From CAZJYI01 sp964550025 (GTDB lineage: Bacteria; Verrucomicrobiota; Kiritimatiellia; UBA8416; CAYOBW01): a DNA stretch of 64,000 nucleotides. The number at the start of each line of letters is the position of its first letter. Positions within the stretch are counted from its first letter, which is position 1. Shown here piece by piece: positions 57,273 through 64,000 of the stretch. Under the pieces are notes generated by a model. The model was not told the origin of the DNA. It did not search any database and saw only the letters and a list, made by a program, of their open reading frames with translations. The stretch covers positions 1-64,000 of the forward strand of contig CAZJYI010000019.1 in the NCBI GenBank assembly GCA_964550025.1, written 5' to 3'. Made by a program: the position numbers and the translations under genes.

Positions 57273-57300
57273 CAGTTACCAGTGACCAGTGATCAATGGG
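57273..57300. repeat. Heptamer array, CAGTGAC type
   Basis: Four 7-bp units (CAGTTAC, CAGTGAC, CAGTGAT, CAATGGG) begin 1 bp after the symporter stop codon. Confidence 0.75.
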
Positions 57301-57324
57301 GGAGCGCCTGTCTTGCTCGCACTG

Positions 57325-57403
57325 GGTGCCGGCACAATGCCGGCACTACGGGTCACCGACTGAAAGTCGGCGCTACTGGTCACCGGCTGAACGCCGGCGC
57401 TAC
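57325..57403. repeat. Three tandem REP copies (CTAC-ended)
   Basis: Copies at 57325-57349, 57351-57376 and 57378-57403 share one orientation, each a GC-rich hairpin (GTGCCGGCacaatGCCGGCAC, CCGACtgaaaGTCGG, CCGGCtgaacGCCGG) ending in CTAC. They lie between the symporter and the symporter fragment. Confidence 0.88.
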
Positions 57404-57414
57404 TTGGGGGACGA

Positions 57415-57667
57415 ATGATCGAACTGCAACCACTGGATTTGACCGTGCTCCTCGGCTACGTCGTTGTGCTCGTGGCGATCGGGCTGTTCGTCAGCTACCG
57501 CCGCCGCAACGAGGATGATCAGTTCCTCGCCGGGCGGAGCTTCGGCTGGTTCAACGTCGGGCTCTCAATCTTCGGGACCAACGTCAGCCCCTCGTTCCTG
57601 ATTGCTTCGGCCAGCGCGGCCTATGCCACCGGCATGGTGACGGCCAACTTCGAATGGCTGGCCTGGT
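57415..57667 (+). pseudogene. Second SSS symporter, N-terminal fragment
   Basis: About 84 residues of a second sodium/solute symporter, different from the gene upstream: LDLTVLLGYVVVLVAIGLFV as helix 1, then YRRRNEDDQFLAGRSFGWFN, then NVSPSFLIASASAAYATGMV. The similarity ends abruptly at ANFEWLAW (about 57665), where the sequence becomes L-rhamnose mutarotase in another frame. More than 400 residues are missing. Either a genomic deletion fused the two genes, or the assembly joined them wrongly. Confidence 0.85.
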
Positions 57668-57922
57668 GTTCTAAAGGCCCTCGAGGAGTGCAACATCCAC
57701 AACTTCTCGATCTACCTGGTCGAGCTCGAGAAGGGGAAGCACTACCTGTTCGGGTATCTCGAGTACTGGGGGGACGACTTCGAGGCCGACATGGCCAAAG
57801 CCGAGACCTACGAAATCAACAAGAAGTGGTGGAAGCTGACCGACGCCTGCCAATTCCCTGTCGCAACGAAGACGGACGAAGGACTCTGGCTGGACATGGA
57901 AGAGGTTTTTCACCGGGACTGA
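57659..57922 (+). pseudogene. rhaM: L-rhamnose mutarotase, N-terminally truncated
   Basis: The frame starting at Trp-Pro-Gly (57659) gives WPGVLKALEECNIHNFSIYL, then GKHYLFGYLEYWGDDFEADM, then KWWKLTDACQ and LWLDMEEVFH before TGA. This is the body of RhaM (about 104 residues), which interconverts alpha and beta L-rhamnose. Roughly the first 28 residues, including the N-terminal catalytic His of the family, are missing, and no start codon is available at the junction with the symporter fragment. Intact RhaM next to an SSS permease is common in rhamnose operons, which supports an L-rhamnose-like sugar for this locus. TGA is 9 bp before the next ATG. Confidence 0.85.
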
Positions 57923-57931
57923 GGAGAGACA

Positions 57932-60910
57932 ATGCGACCACTGACCTTGATAATGGCACTCACCCTTGTTGTTCGCAGTGCCTTCTCGGACACGACGCCC
58001 GTTGCGCACTACACGCTCACTGACCCGGAGGCCGTGGGCCAGGTGCAGGGGCCGGAACTGTTGGAGAATGCGGCGGGCGACACGTTCGCCCTGACGCGCG
58101 ATGGCGCGCCGCGATACATGAATCTGCCGCCGGATGTATCGGACGGCCGGGCACTTCTGTTTGATGGCAAAAGCGCTTATCGGCTGGAGGGCGGCATTGC
58201 CGGGATCAACGGCGGCTTCGTTCTGGAGGCATGGGCTCGGGCCGCCAAGGCGGATGATCCCGGCTACCACGGTGTGGCCGCCCACGGTGACGGGGGACGA
58301 GGCTATTCGCTGATTCAGCATGGGCGCTCATGGGGCGCTTTTGTCGGCGGGCGCGGTTTCATACGGATGAGCCCGGTCGAGGCCGGGACCTGGACGCACC
58401 TGGCCGTCGTGCACGGTGGGAAGGGCCGCGGCGTGTACCTCAATGGCGAGCGCGTGGCAGGGCTGCCCGACACGAACGGTATGACACCGGCGTTTACCGT
58501 CGGGGCCATGGGCTCCGGCAAGGAGCACTTCACAGGCGATATCGCGGCGGTCCGTCTGTCCCGGATTGGATCCGCGGGTTTCGACTTCGCCACGGACCTG
58601 CTCATCAAACCCGAGGTGGCCATCAAGAAACGCGAGGAAGCGGAAAAGGCCCGCCGGGAACGACTGGCAGGCATTGTGCCGGCTGGCGCGATTGTCGATC
58701 GTATCACCGTCCCGAGCCATGACGGCGACTGGCTCGTGAGGCCGTGCGACATGGCATCCAGTTTCCAGGTTGAGCAGGTTGAGAATGGACTGGCCTTTCG
58801 CTGCGTGCTGGCGAACGGGCTGATCGCGCGCCGCTTCTACGCGTCCGACAACGTGGTGTGCTACAGCCTGCGGCGGGAACGCGAGGGACTGGAGTTTCTG
58901 CGCAGCATCAAGCCCGAGGCGACGCTGACGATTGCCGGTAAGAAGATCCCTGTCGGCGGGATGACGCTCCCGGGGCGGGCAAGCGGACGCAAGGGCCGCA
59001 GCGGAGCCCGAACCGTGGCCAACTACTTCCTGACCGACTGGTTGAGCGAGCTGACCGCGGATGCCAACGCGTTTCGGCTGGTGAAGATCCGCACGGGCAA
59101 ACCGCAGGCGTGGCTGAAGTGGGAACCGATGAAGGGCAACACGGTCTCCTGGCCCCCGAAGGGCATCCGCGTCTCCATGGAGTATGCTCTCCCGTCCCAT
59201 ACGTCCCATCCGTCCCATCTGTCCCATCTCTCCGTCACCGTCCACTACGAGATCTATGACGGGGTCCCCGCCATGGGCAAGTGGGTCTCGTTCGAGAACA
59301 AGGGTGAGAAGCCGATCACGCTCGACCGCGTGCTCATCGAGGAACTGGCTTTTGCCGACGAGCAGGCCAACCAGGTGTTTGTCGAAAGCGAGTACAACCA
59401 TTTTCACGCATTGCCCGTGCGCTGGTACGTGGACCCGGAGTTCAATACGGATTCCGGCCCGGTCTTCACGGAGCGCATGAGCGATTACCGGCTGCGTTAT
59501 TGGGGACACGAGGAACTGGAGGACGCCGCCTTCTTCCGCGGACGCGCGACCGGCGGCGGTGAGTGGGCCGGCGAGTACAAGTCGCGTTCGCTGATGCAGG
59601 TGCAGTACCCACAGGGGCCGTCGAAGACGCTGGGAAAGGGGGAGTCGTGGAAGACGTTCCGCTCATGGCTGGTCCTGCACGACGACATGGACGAGGAGCG
59701 CAAGGGGCTCGGGCGTCGCAAGCTCTACCGGACGATCTTCCCCTGGTCGCAGGAGAACCTGGTCTACATGCACGTGCTGAATCACGGGTCTGCTGCCATT
59801 CGGCAGGCAGTTGACCAGTGCGCGACCTGCGGGTTCGACATGATCATTCTGACCTTCGGCAGCGGCTTCAACATGATGAGCGGTGACCCGAACTACCGCA
59901 AACGCATCAAGGCCGATTTCGACTACGCGCACAGCAAGGGCATCAAGACGGGTGCGTACATCCTGTTCTGTTCGTCGCGGAGCTACGGGCGAGGCGAGCA
60001 TGATGCGAAGCCGCCGGCGTATGGACGGAGCCTGTGCCTGGGATCGGCGTTTGCGGAGCCGTACGTCAAGCAGTTGATCGACTTCATGAAAGAGGTGGGG
60101 CAGGACTGCATCGAGACGGACGGGCCGTATCACGGGTATCGCTGTGAGCGGGGTGACCATCCGCTGCACAAGGGGGTAGAAGATTCCTGGCGCGTCAACT
60201 GGGAGCAGCAGGAGAAGTTCTACCGGATGTGCATGGACGAGGGGATCTACATCATTACGCCGGATTGGTATTTTGCCAGTGGCGGTCGGAAAATGCCGAT
60301 GGGGTACAAGGAGGCGAACTGGACCCTCCCCCGTCCGCAACAGGCGCTGGTCGCTCGCCAGAACATCTACGACGGCACGTGGTGGCGGACGCCGTCCATG
60401 AGCTATCACGCTCTGCCGTTGACCTCGGTCTATGGCGGCGGCCCGGAGAGCACGATGGAGCCGCTTTCGCAACACCTCGACGCGTACGACCGCGTGCTGG
60501 GCGCCTACTTCGGGATGGGCATCATGGCCTGCTACCGCGGTTACCGGCTGTACGACACCGAGGAAACAAGGGCGGTGGTCAAAGGCTGGGTGGACTTCTA
60601 CAAGAAGCACCAGGCCATTCTCGACAGCGACATCATCCACGTGCGCCGCCCCGACGGCCGCGATCTTGACTGCATGATGCATGCGAATCCGGCGCTGAAG
60701 GAAAAGGGGCTGGCGTTTGTCTGGAACCCGACGGGGGAGCGGGTGAAGAGGGAGTTTGAGTTGCCGTTGTACTACACGGGGTTGACGGAGACCGCGAAGG
60801 TCAGCGAGAAAGACGGCGCGCCGAAGACGTACCGGCTGGACCGGGAGTATCGAATCAGGGTGCCGGTGGATATTGAGGCGAACGGGTATACGTGGTTTGT
60901 GATCCAGTAG
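57932..60910 (+). CDS. Secreted LamG plus TIM-barrel glycoside-hydrolase-like protein
   Basis: 992 residues with GAGGAGAG before the ATG and a signal peptide (1-19). A LamG/ConA-like domain (about 24-215; FVLEAWARA, GTWTHLAVVHGG, GVYLNGERVAG) precedes a beta-sandwich (about 245-520) and a barrel-like region (about 570-900). Possible acidic residues are in DCIETDGPYHG and IITPDWYF. The layout recalls clan GH-D/GH36-like enzymes, but I cannot assign a CAZy family. A Ser/His-rich run at about residues 421-433 (PSHTSHPSHLSHLS) is encoded by a period-9 repeat (59194-59229). The stop TAG is the TAG of a REP GTAG head. It is probably the enzyme of the LacI-box operon. Confidence 0.75.
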   Translation: MRPLTLIMALTLVVRSAFSDTTPVAHYTLTDPEAVGQVQGPELLENAAGDTFALTRDGAPRYMNLPPDVSDGRALLFDGKSAYRLEGGIAGINGGFVLEAWARAAKADDPGYHGVAAHGDGGRGYSLIQHGRSWGAFVGGRGFIRMSPVEAGTWTHLAVVHGGKGRGVYLNGERVAGLPDTNGMTPAFTVGAMGSGKEHFTGDIAAVRLSRIGSAGFDFATDLLIKPEVAIKKREEAEKARRERLAGIVPAGAIVDRITVPSHDGDWLVRPCDMASSFQVEQVENGLAFRCVLANGLIARRFYASDNVVCYSLRREREGLEFLRSIKPEATLTIAGKKIPVGGMTLPGRASGRKGRSGARTVANYFLTDWLSELTADANAFRLVKIRTGKPQAWLKWEPMKGNTVSWPPKGIRVSMEYALPSHTSHPSHLSHLSVTVHYEIYDGVPAMGKWVSFENKGEKPITLDRVLIEELAFADEQANQVFVESEYNHFHALPVRWYVDPEFNTDSGPVFTERMSDYRLRYWGHEELEDAAFFRGRATGGGEWAGEYKSRSLMQVQYPQGPSKTLGKGESWKTFRSWLVLHDDMDEERKGLGRRKLYRTIFPWSQENLVYMHVLNHGSAAIRQAVDQCATCGFDMIILTFGSGFNMMSGDPNYRKRIKADFDYAHSKGIKTGAYILFCSSRSYGRGEHDAKPPAYGRSLCLGSAFAEPYVKQLIDFMKEVGQDCIETDGPYHGYRCERGDHPLHKGVEDSWRVNWEQQEKFYRMCMDEGIYIITPDWYFASGGRKMPMGYKEANWTLPRPQQALVARQNIYDGTWWRTPSMSYHALPLTSVYGGGPESTMEPLSQHLDAYDRVLGAYFGMGIMACYRGYRLYDTEETRAVVKGWVDFYKKHQAILDSDIIHVRRPDGRDLDCMMHANPALKEKGLAFVWNPTGERVKREFELPLYYTGLTETAKVSEKDGAPKTYRLDREYRIRVPVDIEANGYTWFVIQ
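59194..59229. repeat. Period-9 repeat in frame in the LamG-hydrolase gene
   Basis: Four units (GTCCCATAC, GTCCCATCC, GTCCCATCT, GTCCCATCT) are translated as repeated Ser-His-x. A length of 9 keeps the frame open, so the array can sit in a gene without breaking it. Confidence 0.88.
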
Positions 60911-61022
60911 CTCCCAGCTCCGCTGGGCGACCCGTGAATCCCAGCTCTGCTGGGATTTCCCGGGGGCGTCCTCCCCCGCAGAAGCGGGGAGGAACAGGTC
61001 TCCCTGCAGAGCAGGGAGCTAC
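60907..61022. repeat. REP pair (GTAGCTCCC family) between hydrolase and LacI genes
   Basis: It starts with GTAG + CCCAGCtccGCTGGG (60907) and ends with the inverted CCCTGCagaGCAGGG...CTAC (61022). Two more palindromes are inside (CCCAGCtctGCTGGG and CCCCGCagaaGCGGGG). The hydrolase stop TAG (60908-60910) is part of the first head. The operator of the LacI gene begins 5 bp after the end. Confidence 0.88.
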
Positions 61023-61026
61023 GAGT

Positions 61027-61040
61027 CCAAAACGTTTTAG
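61027..61040. promoter_or_regulatory. LacI-type operator, site 2 (lacI-type gene)
   Basis: CCAAAACGTTTTAG, with the same AAAACGTTTT core and the same distance to a following TTGAC as site 1. It implies autoregulation of the regulator gene. Confidence 0.88.
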
Positions 61041-61042
61041 GA

Positions 61043-61071
61043 TTGACAATCTTCTCCGTATGTGCCACTAT
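61043..61071 (+). promoter_or_regulatory. Promoter of the LacI-type gene
   Basis: A perfect -35 TTGACA (61043-61048), 17-bp spacer and a weak -10 CACTAT (61066-61071). Transcription would begin only about 6 bp before the ATG at 61084, so the mRNA may be nearly leaderless, in line with the lack of a Shine-Dalgarno sequence. Confidence 0.6.
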
Positions 61072-61083
61072 CGCGGATGAACC

Positions 61084-62142
61084 ATGGCCAGACTCAAGGA
61101 CATAGCCGAAGAGGCCGGCGTCTCCATCCCGACGGTGAGTCTGATCCTGTCGGGCAAGACGCAGGAGTTCAACCCCGACACCTGTCGCCGTGTGCTGCAG
61201 GTTGCCGACAAACTCGAATACCGCCCCAACATCGCCGCCCGCAGCCTGCAGCAGCAGAAGTCCTTTCTGATCGCGCTGTTGGTCTCGGACGTGAATGCGA
61301 CGCTGATGTCGGACTTGCTGCGGGGCGTCTTCCGCGCACTCGGCGACACCGATTATTCGCCCGTCGTTTTTTCGCACGCCGGCCCCAAGGAGGAACGGAA
61401 TTGCCTTGAGCGCTGCCTCGAGCGGCGGGTTGACGGGTTGATCGTCAACGTGGCCGTAGAGGAAGACGGGTCGACGGACGTGTCACGCTACCTCGAGGCC
61501 GTGGCCGACGAGATTCCCATTGTCGAGATCTTCGGGCACTTCCTGCCCGGCGTGCCGTCCGTGAACGTTGACTTCAAGGCGGCAGGTCGCGACGCGACCC
61601 GGCATCTCATCGAACTGGGGCATCGATCGATCGTTCACCTCACGCACGAACACTATGACACGGCTCGCGGTGATGGAAGCGGCCAGCACTTCGACGCATG
61701 GGAGCGTTACCTCGGCTGCGAAGAGGCGCTTCAACATGCGGGCATGGCGCCGCGAGTCGTAGCGCATCCCATCTCCGGTGAGATCAACGTCGCGCAGCAG
61801 TTCGTCAGAGGCGGGGCTGGCTGTCTGGAGTCGCTTCTCGGCGGTCCGCAGACACCGACGGCTGTCGTGTGTTACAACGACTTCGAAGCTTACGGTCTGC
61901 TCCAGGCCTGCCGCGCCCACGGGATCAAAGTTCCCGAGCAACTTTCGATCGTCGGCTATGCAGACGGCGATGTGGCTTCCATATCAGCCCCCCCGCTGAC
62001 GACCTTGCGCATTCCCGCGGGGGAGGTCGGCAGCGCGTCCACACAAACCCTGATGGAGCTGATTGACGGGAAGACGGCCGGGAGCCGTTTGCTTTCATCC
62101 GAACTGGTCGTCCGCCGGACGACCGGACCTGTTTCAAGGTAG
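61084..62142 (+). CDS. LacI-family transcriptional regulator
   Basis: 352 residues. The N-terminal helix-turn-helix and hinge are canonical (LKDIAEEAGVSIPTVSLILS, then YRPNIAARSLQQ). A periplasmic-binding-protein-like sensor follows (about 62-345) with RRVDGLIVNV, HLIELGHRSIVHLTH and VVCYNDFEAYGLLQACRAHG. It should repress in the absence of a sugar or sugar phosphate. Three palindromes with the AAAACGTTTT core lie in front of the symporter, this gene and the LamG gene, and define its probable regulon. The neighbouring rhamnose mutarotase remnant and GH29-like remnant hint at an L-deoxysugar as inducer, which is inference. Confidence 0.95.
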   Translation: MARLKDIAEEAGVSIPTVSLILSGKTQEFNPDTCRRVLQVADKLEYRPNIAARSLQQQKSFLIALLVSDVNATLMSDLLRGVFRALGDTDYSPVVFSHAGPKEERNCLERCLERRVDGLIVNVAVEEDGSTDVSRYLEAVADEIPIVEIFGHFLPGVPSVNVDFKAAGRDATRHLIELGHRSIVHLTHEHYDTARGDGSGQHFDAWERYLGCEEALQHAGMAPRVVAHPISGEINVAQQFVRGGAGCLESLLGGPQTPTAVVCYNDFEAYGLLQACRAHGIKVPEQLSIVGYADGDVASISAPPLTTLRIPAGEVGSASTQTLMELIDGKTAGSRLLSSELVVRRTTGPVSR

Positions 62143-62155
62143 GTGGGATCACGAA

Positions 62156-62190
62156 TTGTATTTGCGCGGTCCGGGATTAAAACGTTTTAG
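62156..62190. promoter_or_regulatory. LacI-type operator, site 3, with overlapping promoter (LamG gene)
   Basis: TTAAAACGTTTTAG at 62177-62190 has the same core as sites 1 and 2. Unlike them it is not followed by TTGAC. A possible -35 TTGTAT (62156) and -10 TAAAAC (62178) would place the operator over the -10 region. Confidence 0.7.
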
Positions 62191-62234
62191 GCTGGATGGC
62201 ATCTGGAAGTGCGACAGCGCAGAAGGAGAGAGAG

Positions 62235-62756
62235 ATGAAGAGAGTGACTTGGTGCAGAGTTGCCGTGGCAGCGGTCGGTTTCTCAACGATTCTCGCAACA
62301 CCAGTGCTTGCACAGGACAGCTCAACGCCGCCGGTGGCGTGGTGGAAGTTGAATGAAACAGGTGGCACAACGGCGCTTGATGCGATGGACGCGCATCACG
62401 CCACGATCGGAACTCGAGGGATCACTCTGGCACACGCGGACGTCCCGACCAACATGCCGGGAACGAGCGTCCAGTTCTCCGACGGCAACACGCTGATCAC
62501 CCACCCGTTCAGCCCGGCTCTCAATCCCTCGACGTTCACTAAGGAAGACGAACAGACTTGGAGCGTGACGCACAATCGCAACCAGGCGCTAACCGTCGGC
62601 AGCCGGCAGGGCACTTTACCGTTCCACGGCCTTATCGATGACGTCCAGGTTTACAGCCAGCGTCTCGAGGACGACGACATCCGTTACCTGTTTCGGAACC
62701 CCGGCTACTCACTCGGCAATGCCCCGGCGAAGGGGATGGTGATTGTGGTCAGGTGA
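62235..62756 (+). CDS. Small secreted LamG-domain protein, internally shortened, with MVIVVR C-terminus
   Basis: 173 residues from ATG 62235, with GAAGGAGAG upstream and a signal peptide (about 1-27). The first part matches the start of a LamG domain (VAWWKLNETGGTTALDAMD, then VQFSDGNTLITHPFSPALN) and the last part its end (PFHGLIDDVQVYSQRLEDDD, then IRYLF). The central strands, about 90-100 residues, are missing between STFT and KEDEQTW (about 62540). The frame is kept. The chain ends KGMVIVVR, like the lectin protein at 49446-51737. An operator for the LacI regulator lies upstream. Binding function is doubtful with half the sandwich gone; a misassembled repeat is the alternative. Confidence 0.7.
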   Translation: MKRVTWCRVAVAAVGFSTILATPVLAQDSSTPPVAWWKLNETGGTTALDAMDAHHATIGTRGITLAHADVPTNMPGTSVQFSDGNTLITHPFSPALNPSTFTKEDEQTWSVTHNRNQALTVGSRQGTLPFHGLIDDVQVYSQRLEDDDIRYLFRNPGYSLGNAPAKGMVIVVR

Positions 62757-62778
62757 GCGCGTTTTCCCTCGTCTGGGA

Positions 62779-62805
62779 GTCCCACACGTCGTATACGACC
62801 CACGT
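62779..62805. repeat. Period-9 repeat upstream of the GH29-like gene
   Basis: Three units (GTCCCACAC, GTCGTATAC, GACCCACGT) of the same type as at 21538-21573, in the 64-bp gap between the LamG gene and the GH29-like gene. Confidence 0.6.
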
Positions 62806-62820
62806 TCAGGAGCAAAACCA

Positions 62821-63756
62821 ATGTACCGAAGTATGATTCTGACGATGGCCCTTCTGGCAGCCATGCCGGCACACGCCAAAGTCAACCTCGGCATCCCCAA
62901 GGGGGAGTGCCGCATTCCGGCGAAGCGACGGGGGAATACCGACTGGTTCAGCGAGGCGGGGTGGGGGGTGTTCGTGCACTTCCTGTGGGATTGCCAGTGC
63001 GTCGGCCAGCGCAGCGCCAGGGTCGGGACGCACAAGTCGTGGGACGAGTGTGTGAGCAACTTCGACACGGAGCGCTTTGCATCCGACATCGCGGAGACAG
63101 GCGCGAAGTACGTCATTTTTACGATGATGCAGCGGACGCGCTACATCATCGCGCCGAATGAGACCTACAACCGACTGACCGGGTACAAGACGGGCGAGGC
63201 CTGCTCGACCCGCGACCTGGTCGCGGACCTCATCGCGTCGCTCAAGAAGCGCGACATTAAACTGATGCTCTACTGGACGGGCGACGGGCCGCGGCAGGAT
63301 GCGCAGGGTGCGAAGGGGATGGGCGGATGGAACGGCAAGATCAGCGACCAGTACGTTCAGAACTGGACCGATGCCCGTACGGATGACAGCCCCGGGGGGA
63401 GTCAGCTGCTGCGGGCGGCCAGTGGTTCAGAGGACGTGAGTGTCTACCCCGTACGACATCACGGCACCAGACTGATGGCCACTCACCGGTGCTTTCACGA
63501 TCATTTCAAGGTCCCGTCACGTCCCTTTCACGCTCCCTCTGCAATCCTTGATTTCGACGCGGCACGGGGCGTAAGATGGCGTGAACATGGAGGGGCACGG
63601 CTTCAGCTTCGGCATTGCGTACCTGTGGTGAGAGAGGTGGTGGAGAATGGCAGGAAGACATGGCCCGCGAAAGTTGCTGTGCATATTGTTCGCCGCAGCG
63701 ATCACAGCGCTTGCGACGGGGGGCTGTCGATCGCTTGTGATCCTGATGGGCTATGA
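62821..63756 (+). pseudogene. GH29-like (alpha-L-fucosidase-type) protein, truncated
   Basis: ATG 62821 follows AGGAG, and a signal peptide covers residues 1-19. Residues about 38-186 match the first part of a GH29-like barrel: DWFSEAGWGVFVHFLW, AKYVIFTMMQRTRYIIAPNE and LKKRDIKLMLYWTGDG. Similarity is lost after QYVQNWTD (about 63375); the frame runs on to 63756 with sequence that resembles nothing and overlaps the next gene. The catalytic nucleophile region of GH29 lies beyond the break, so the product would be inactive. The break may be a real deletion or an assembly join. GH29 enzymes remove alpha-L-fucose, which would fit the GH95-like gene and the rhamnose locus. Confidence 0.75.
63376..63646. 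other. Sequence between the GH29-like break and the lipoprotein gene
   Basis: No gene is recognised in these 270 bp. A short frame just before the next gene (63575-63625) reads DGVNMEGHGFSFGIAYLW and stop, which looks like the aromatic C-terminus of an outer-membrane beta-barrel, possibly a remnant. TTGATT (63548) and TAAGAT (63572) with an 18-bp spacer are a possible promoter for the lipoprotein gene. Confidence 0.3.
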
Positions 63757-64000
63757 GCCCATCAGCGGCCGGCAGAGCGGAATCCCGGCTGCACGAACGG
63801 CTGGTTCCCTTCCCTCGGTCGCCCAGTCAGACTGGCCCTGCTGGCGCGGCGCATCGGGCGACGGCCGCAGCACTGTGACCGGCATCAGGAAGAACTGGGA
63901 CGGTGGTCTGACCGAGTTGTGGAGCGTCGACTACCTCTGCCAGGGGGACCGCAGCGTCACGTGGGGTGCCCCCGTGATCAAGGGGGGGTGCCTGGTCGTG
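63647..64000 (+). CDS. PQQ-like beta-propeller lipoprotein, 3' end outside window
   Basis: 118 codons are visible; the frame is open at the window edge. The N-terminus has a basic start, a hydrophobic helix and ALATGGC, a likely though not ideal lipobox with Cys27. After a linker come SDWPCWRGASGDGRSTVTGI, then ELWSV and GAPVIKGGCLVV. This is the DWPxWRGPxxDG...W opening of PQQ-like/BamB-like propellers, which are abundant in PVC bacteria and often exported. It is clearly a different protein from the two giant propellers at 11681-17919. GAGAGGTGGTGGAG before the ATG can serve as Shine-Dalgarno sequence. Confidence 0.8.
   Translation, partial: MAGRHGPRKLLCILFAAAITALATGGCRSLVILMGYEPISGRQSGIPAARTAGSLPSVAQSDWPCWRGASGDGRSTVTGIRKNWDGGLTELWSVDYLCQGDRSVTWGAPVIKGGCLVV

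Noticed and set aside
61027..61040. Rho-independent terminator
   Set aside because: The palindrome is AT-rich, lacks a GC stem and T-run, recurs upstream of three genes and is followed by a promoter, so an operator fits better.
63575..63625. Remnant of an outer-membrane barrel
   Set aside because: Seventeen codons ending in an aromatic residue are suggestive but too short to call a gene.
1..64000. tRNA, rRNA or riboswitch genes
   Set aside because: I saw no cloverleaf with a GTTCGA-type T-loop, no rRNA sequence and no conserved riboswitch core on either strand; a covariance-model search could still find one.

Overview
The window is GC-rich, gene-dense DNA from what looks like a heterotrophic, polysaccharide-degrading bacterium of the PVC group, most likely Kiritimatiellota, Lentisphaerota or a relative. 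The reasons are the many large secreted glycoside-hydrolase-like proteins, a formylglycine sulfatase, uroporphyrinogen-decarboxylase-like proteins inside sugar-catabolic gene sets, giant secreted PQQ-type beta-propellers, and a lone prepilin (54724-55098) of the kind common in that group. A 100-N gap with duplicated flanks, and several abrupt gene-to-gene junctions near the right end, suggest a metagenome-assembled scaffold. The phylum is inferred from gene content only.

Layout. 1-3.7 kb (minus): YggT-family membrane protein, DUF167 protein, secreted esterase. 3.9-9.9 kb (plus): a small protein with YD and Ca-binding repeats, then a 1758-residue RHS/YD-repeat protein with a non-toxin-like tail. 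10-20.3 kb (plus): Tat-exported Gfo/Idh/MocA oxidoreductase, two paralogous exported methyltransferase-fold/beta-propeller giants, and a GH95-like enzyme. 20.4-28.7 kb (minus): a glycan set (six-hairpin enzyme with discoidin domain, GH20 fusion, URO-D-like protein) opposite a divergent AraC regulator. 29.6-36.9 kb: Pro-rich exported protein, M3-like oligopeptidase, LytM/PKD protein, glutamine synthetase. 37-46.5 kb (minus): GH2-discoidin-GH105 fusion overlapping a sulfatase, URO-D-like protein, unknown secreted protein. 46.5-55.1 kb: gene remnants, cytochrome c/ferric-reductase-like protein, esterase, triple-lectin protein, clan GH-A hydrolase, prepilin. 55.3-64 kb (plus): a probable LacI regulon with three matching operators (SSS symporter, L-rhamnose mutarotase remnant, LamG-hydrolase, LacI, LamG protein, GH29-like remnant), then the start of a beta-propeller lipoprotein.

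The genes fit a lifestyle of breaking down sulfated, uronic-acid- and deoxysugar-containing polysaccharides outside the cell or in the periplasm. GH105, sulfatase, rhamnose mutarotase, GH95- and GH29-like genes together would suit rhamnose- or fucose-rich algal or plant glycans; this is inference.

The most unusual content is in the repeats. Many REP-like palindromes of several sequence families begin with GTAG, often as inverted pairs (REPINs), and several contain the stop codon of the adjacent gene. In addition there are many short arrays of period exactly 7 with a different word at each locus, and a period-9 family with one conserved word. Both kinds occur between genes and inside coding sequence. 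No transposase that could mobilise them lies in the window.
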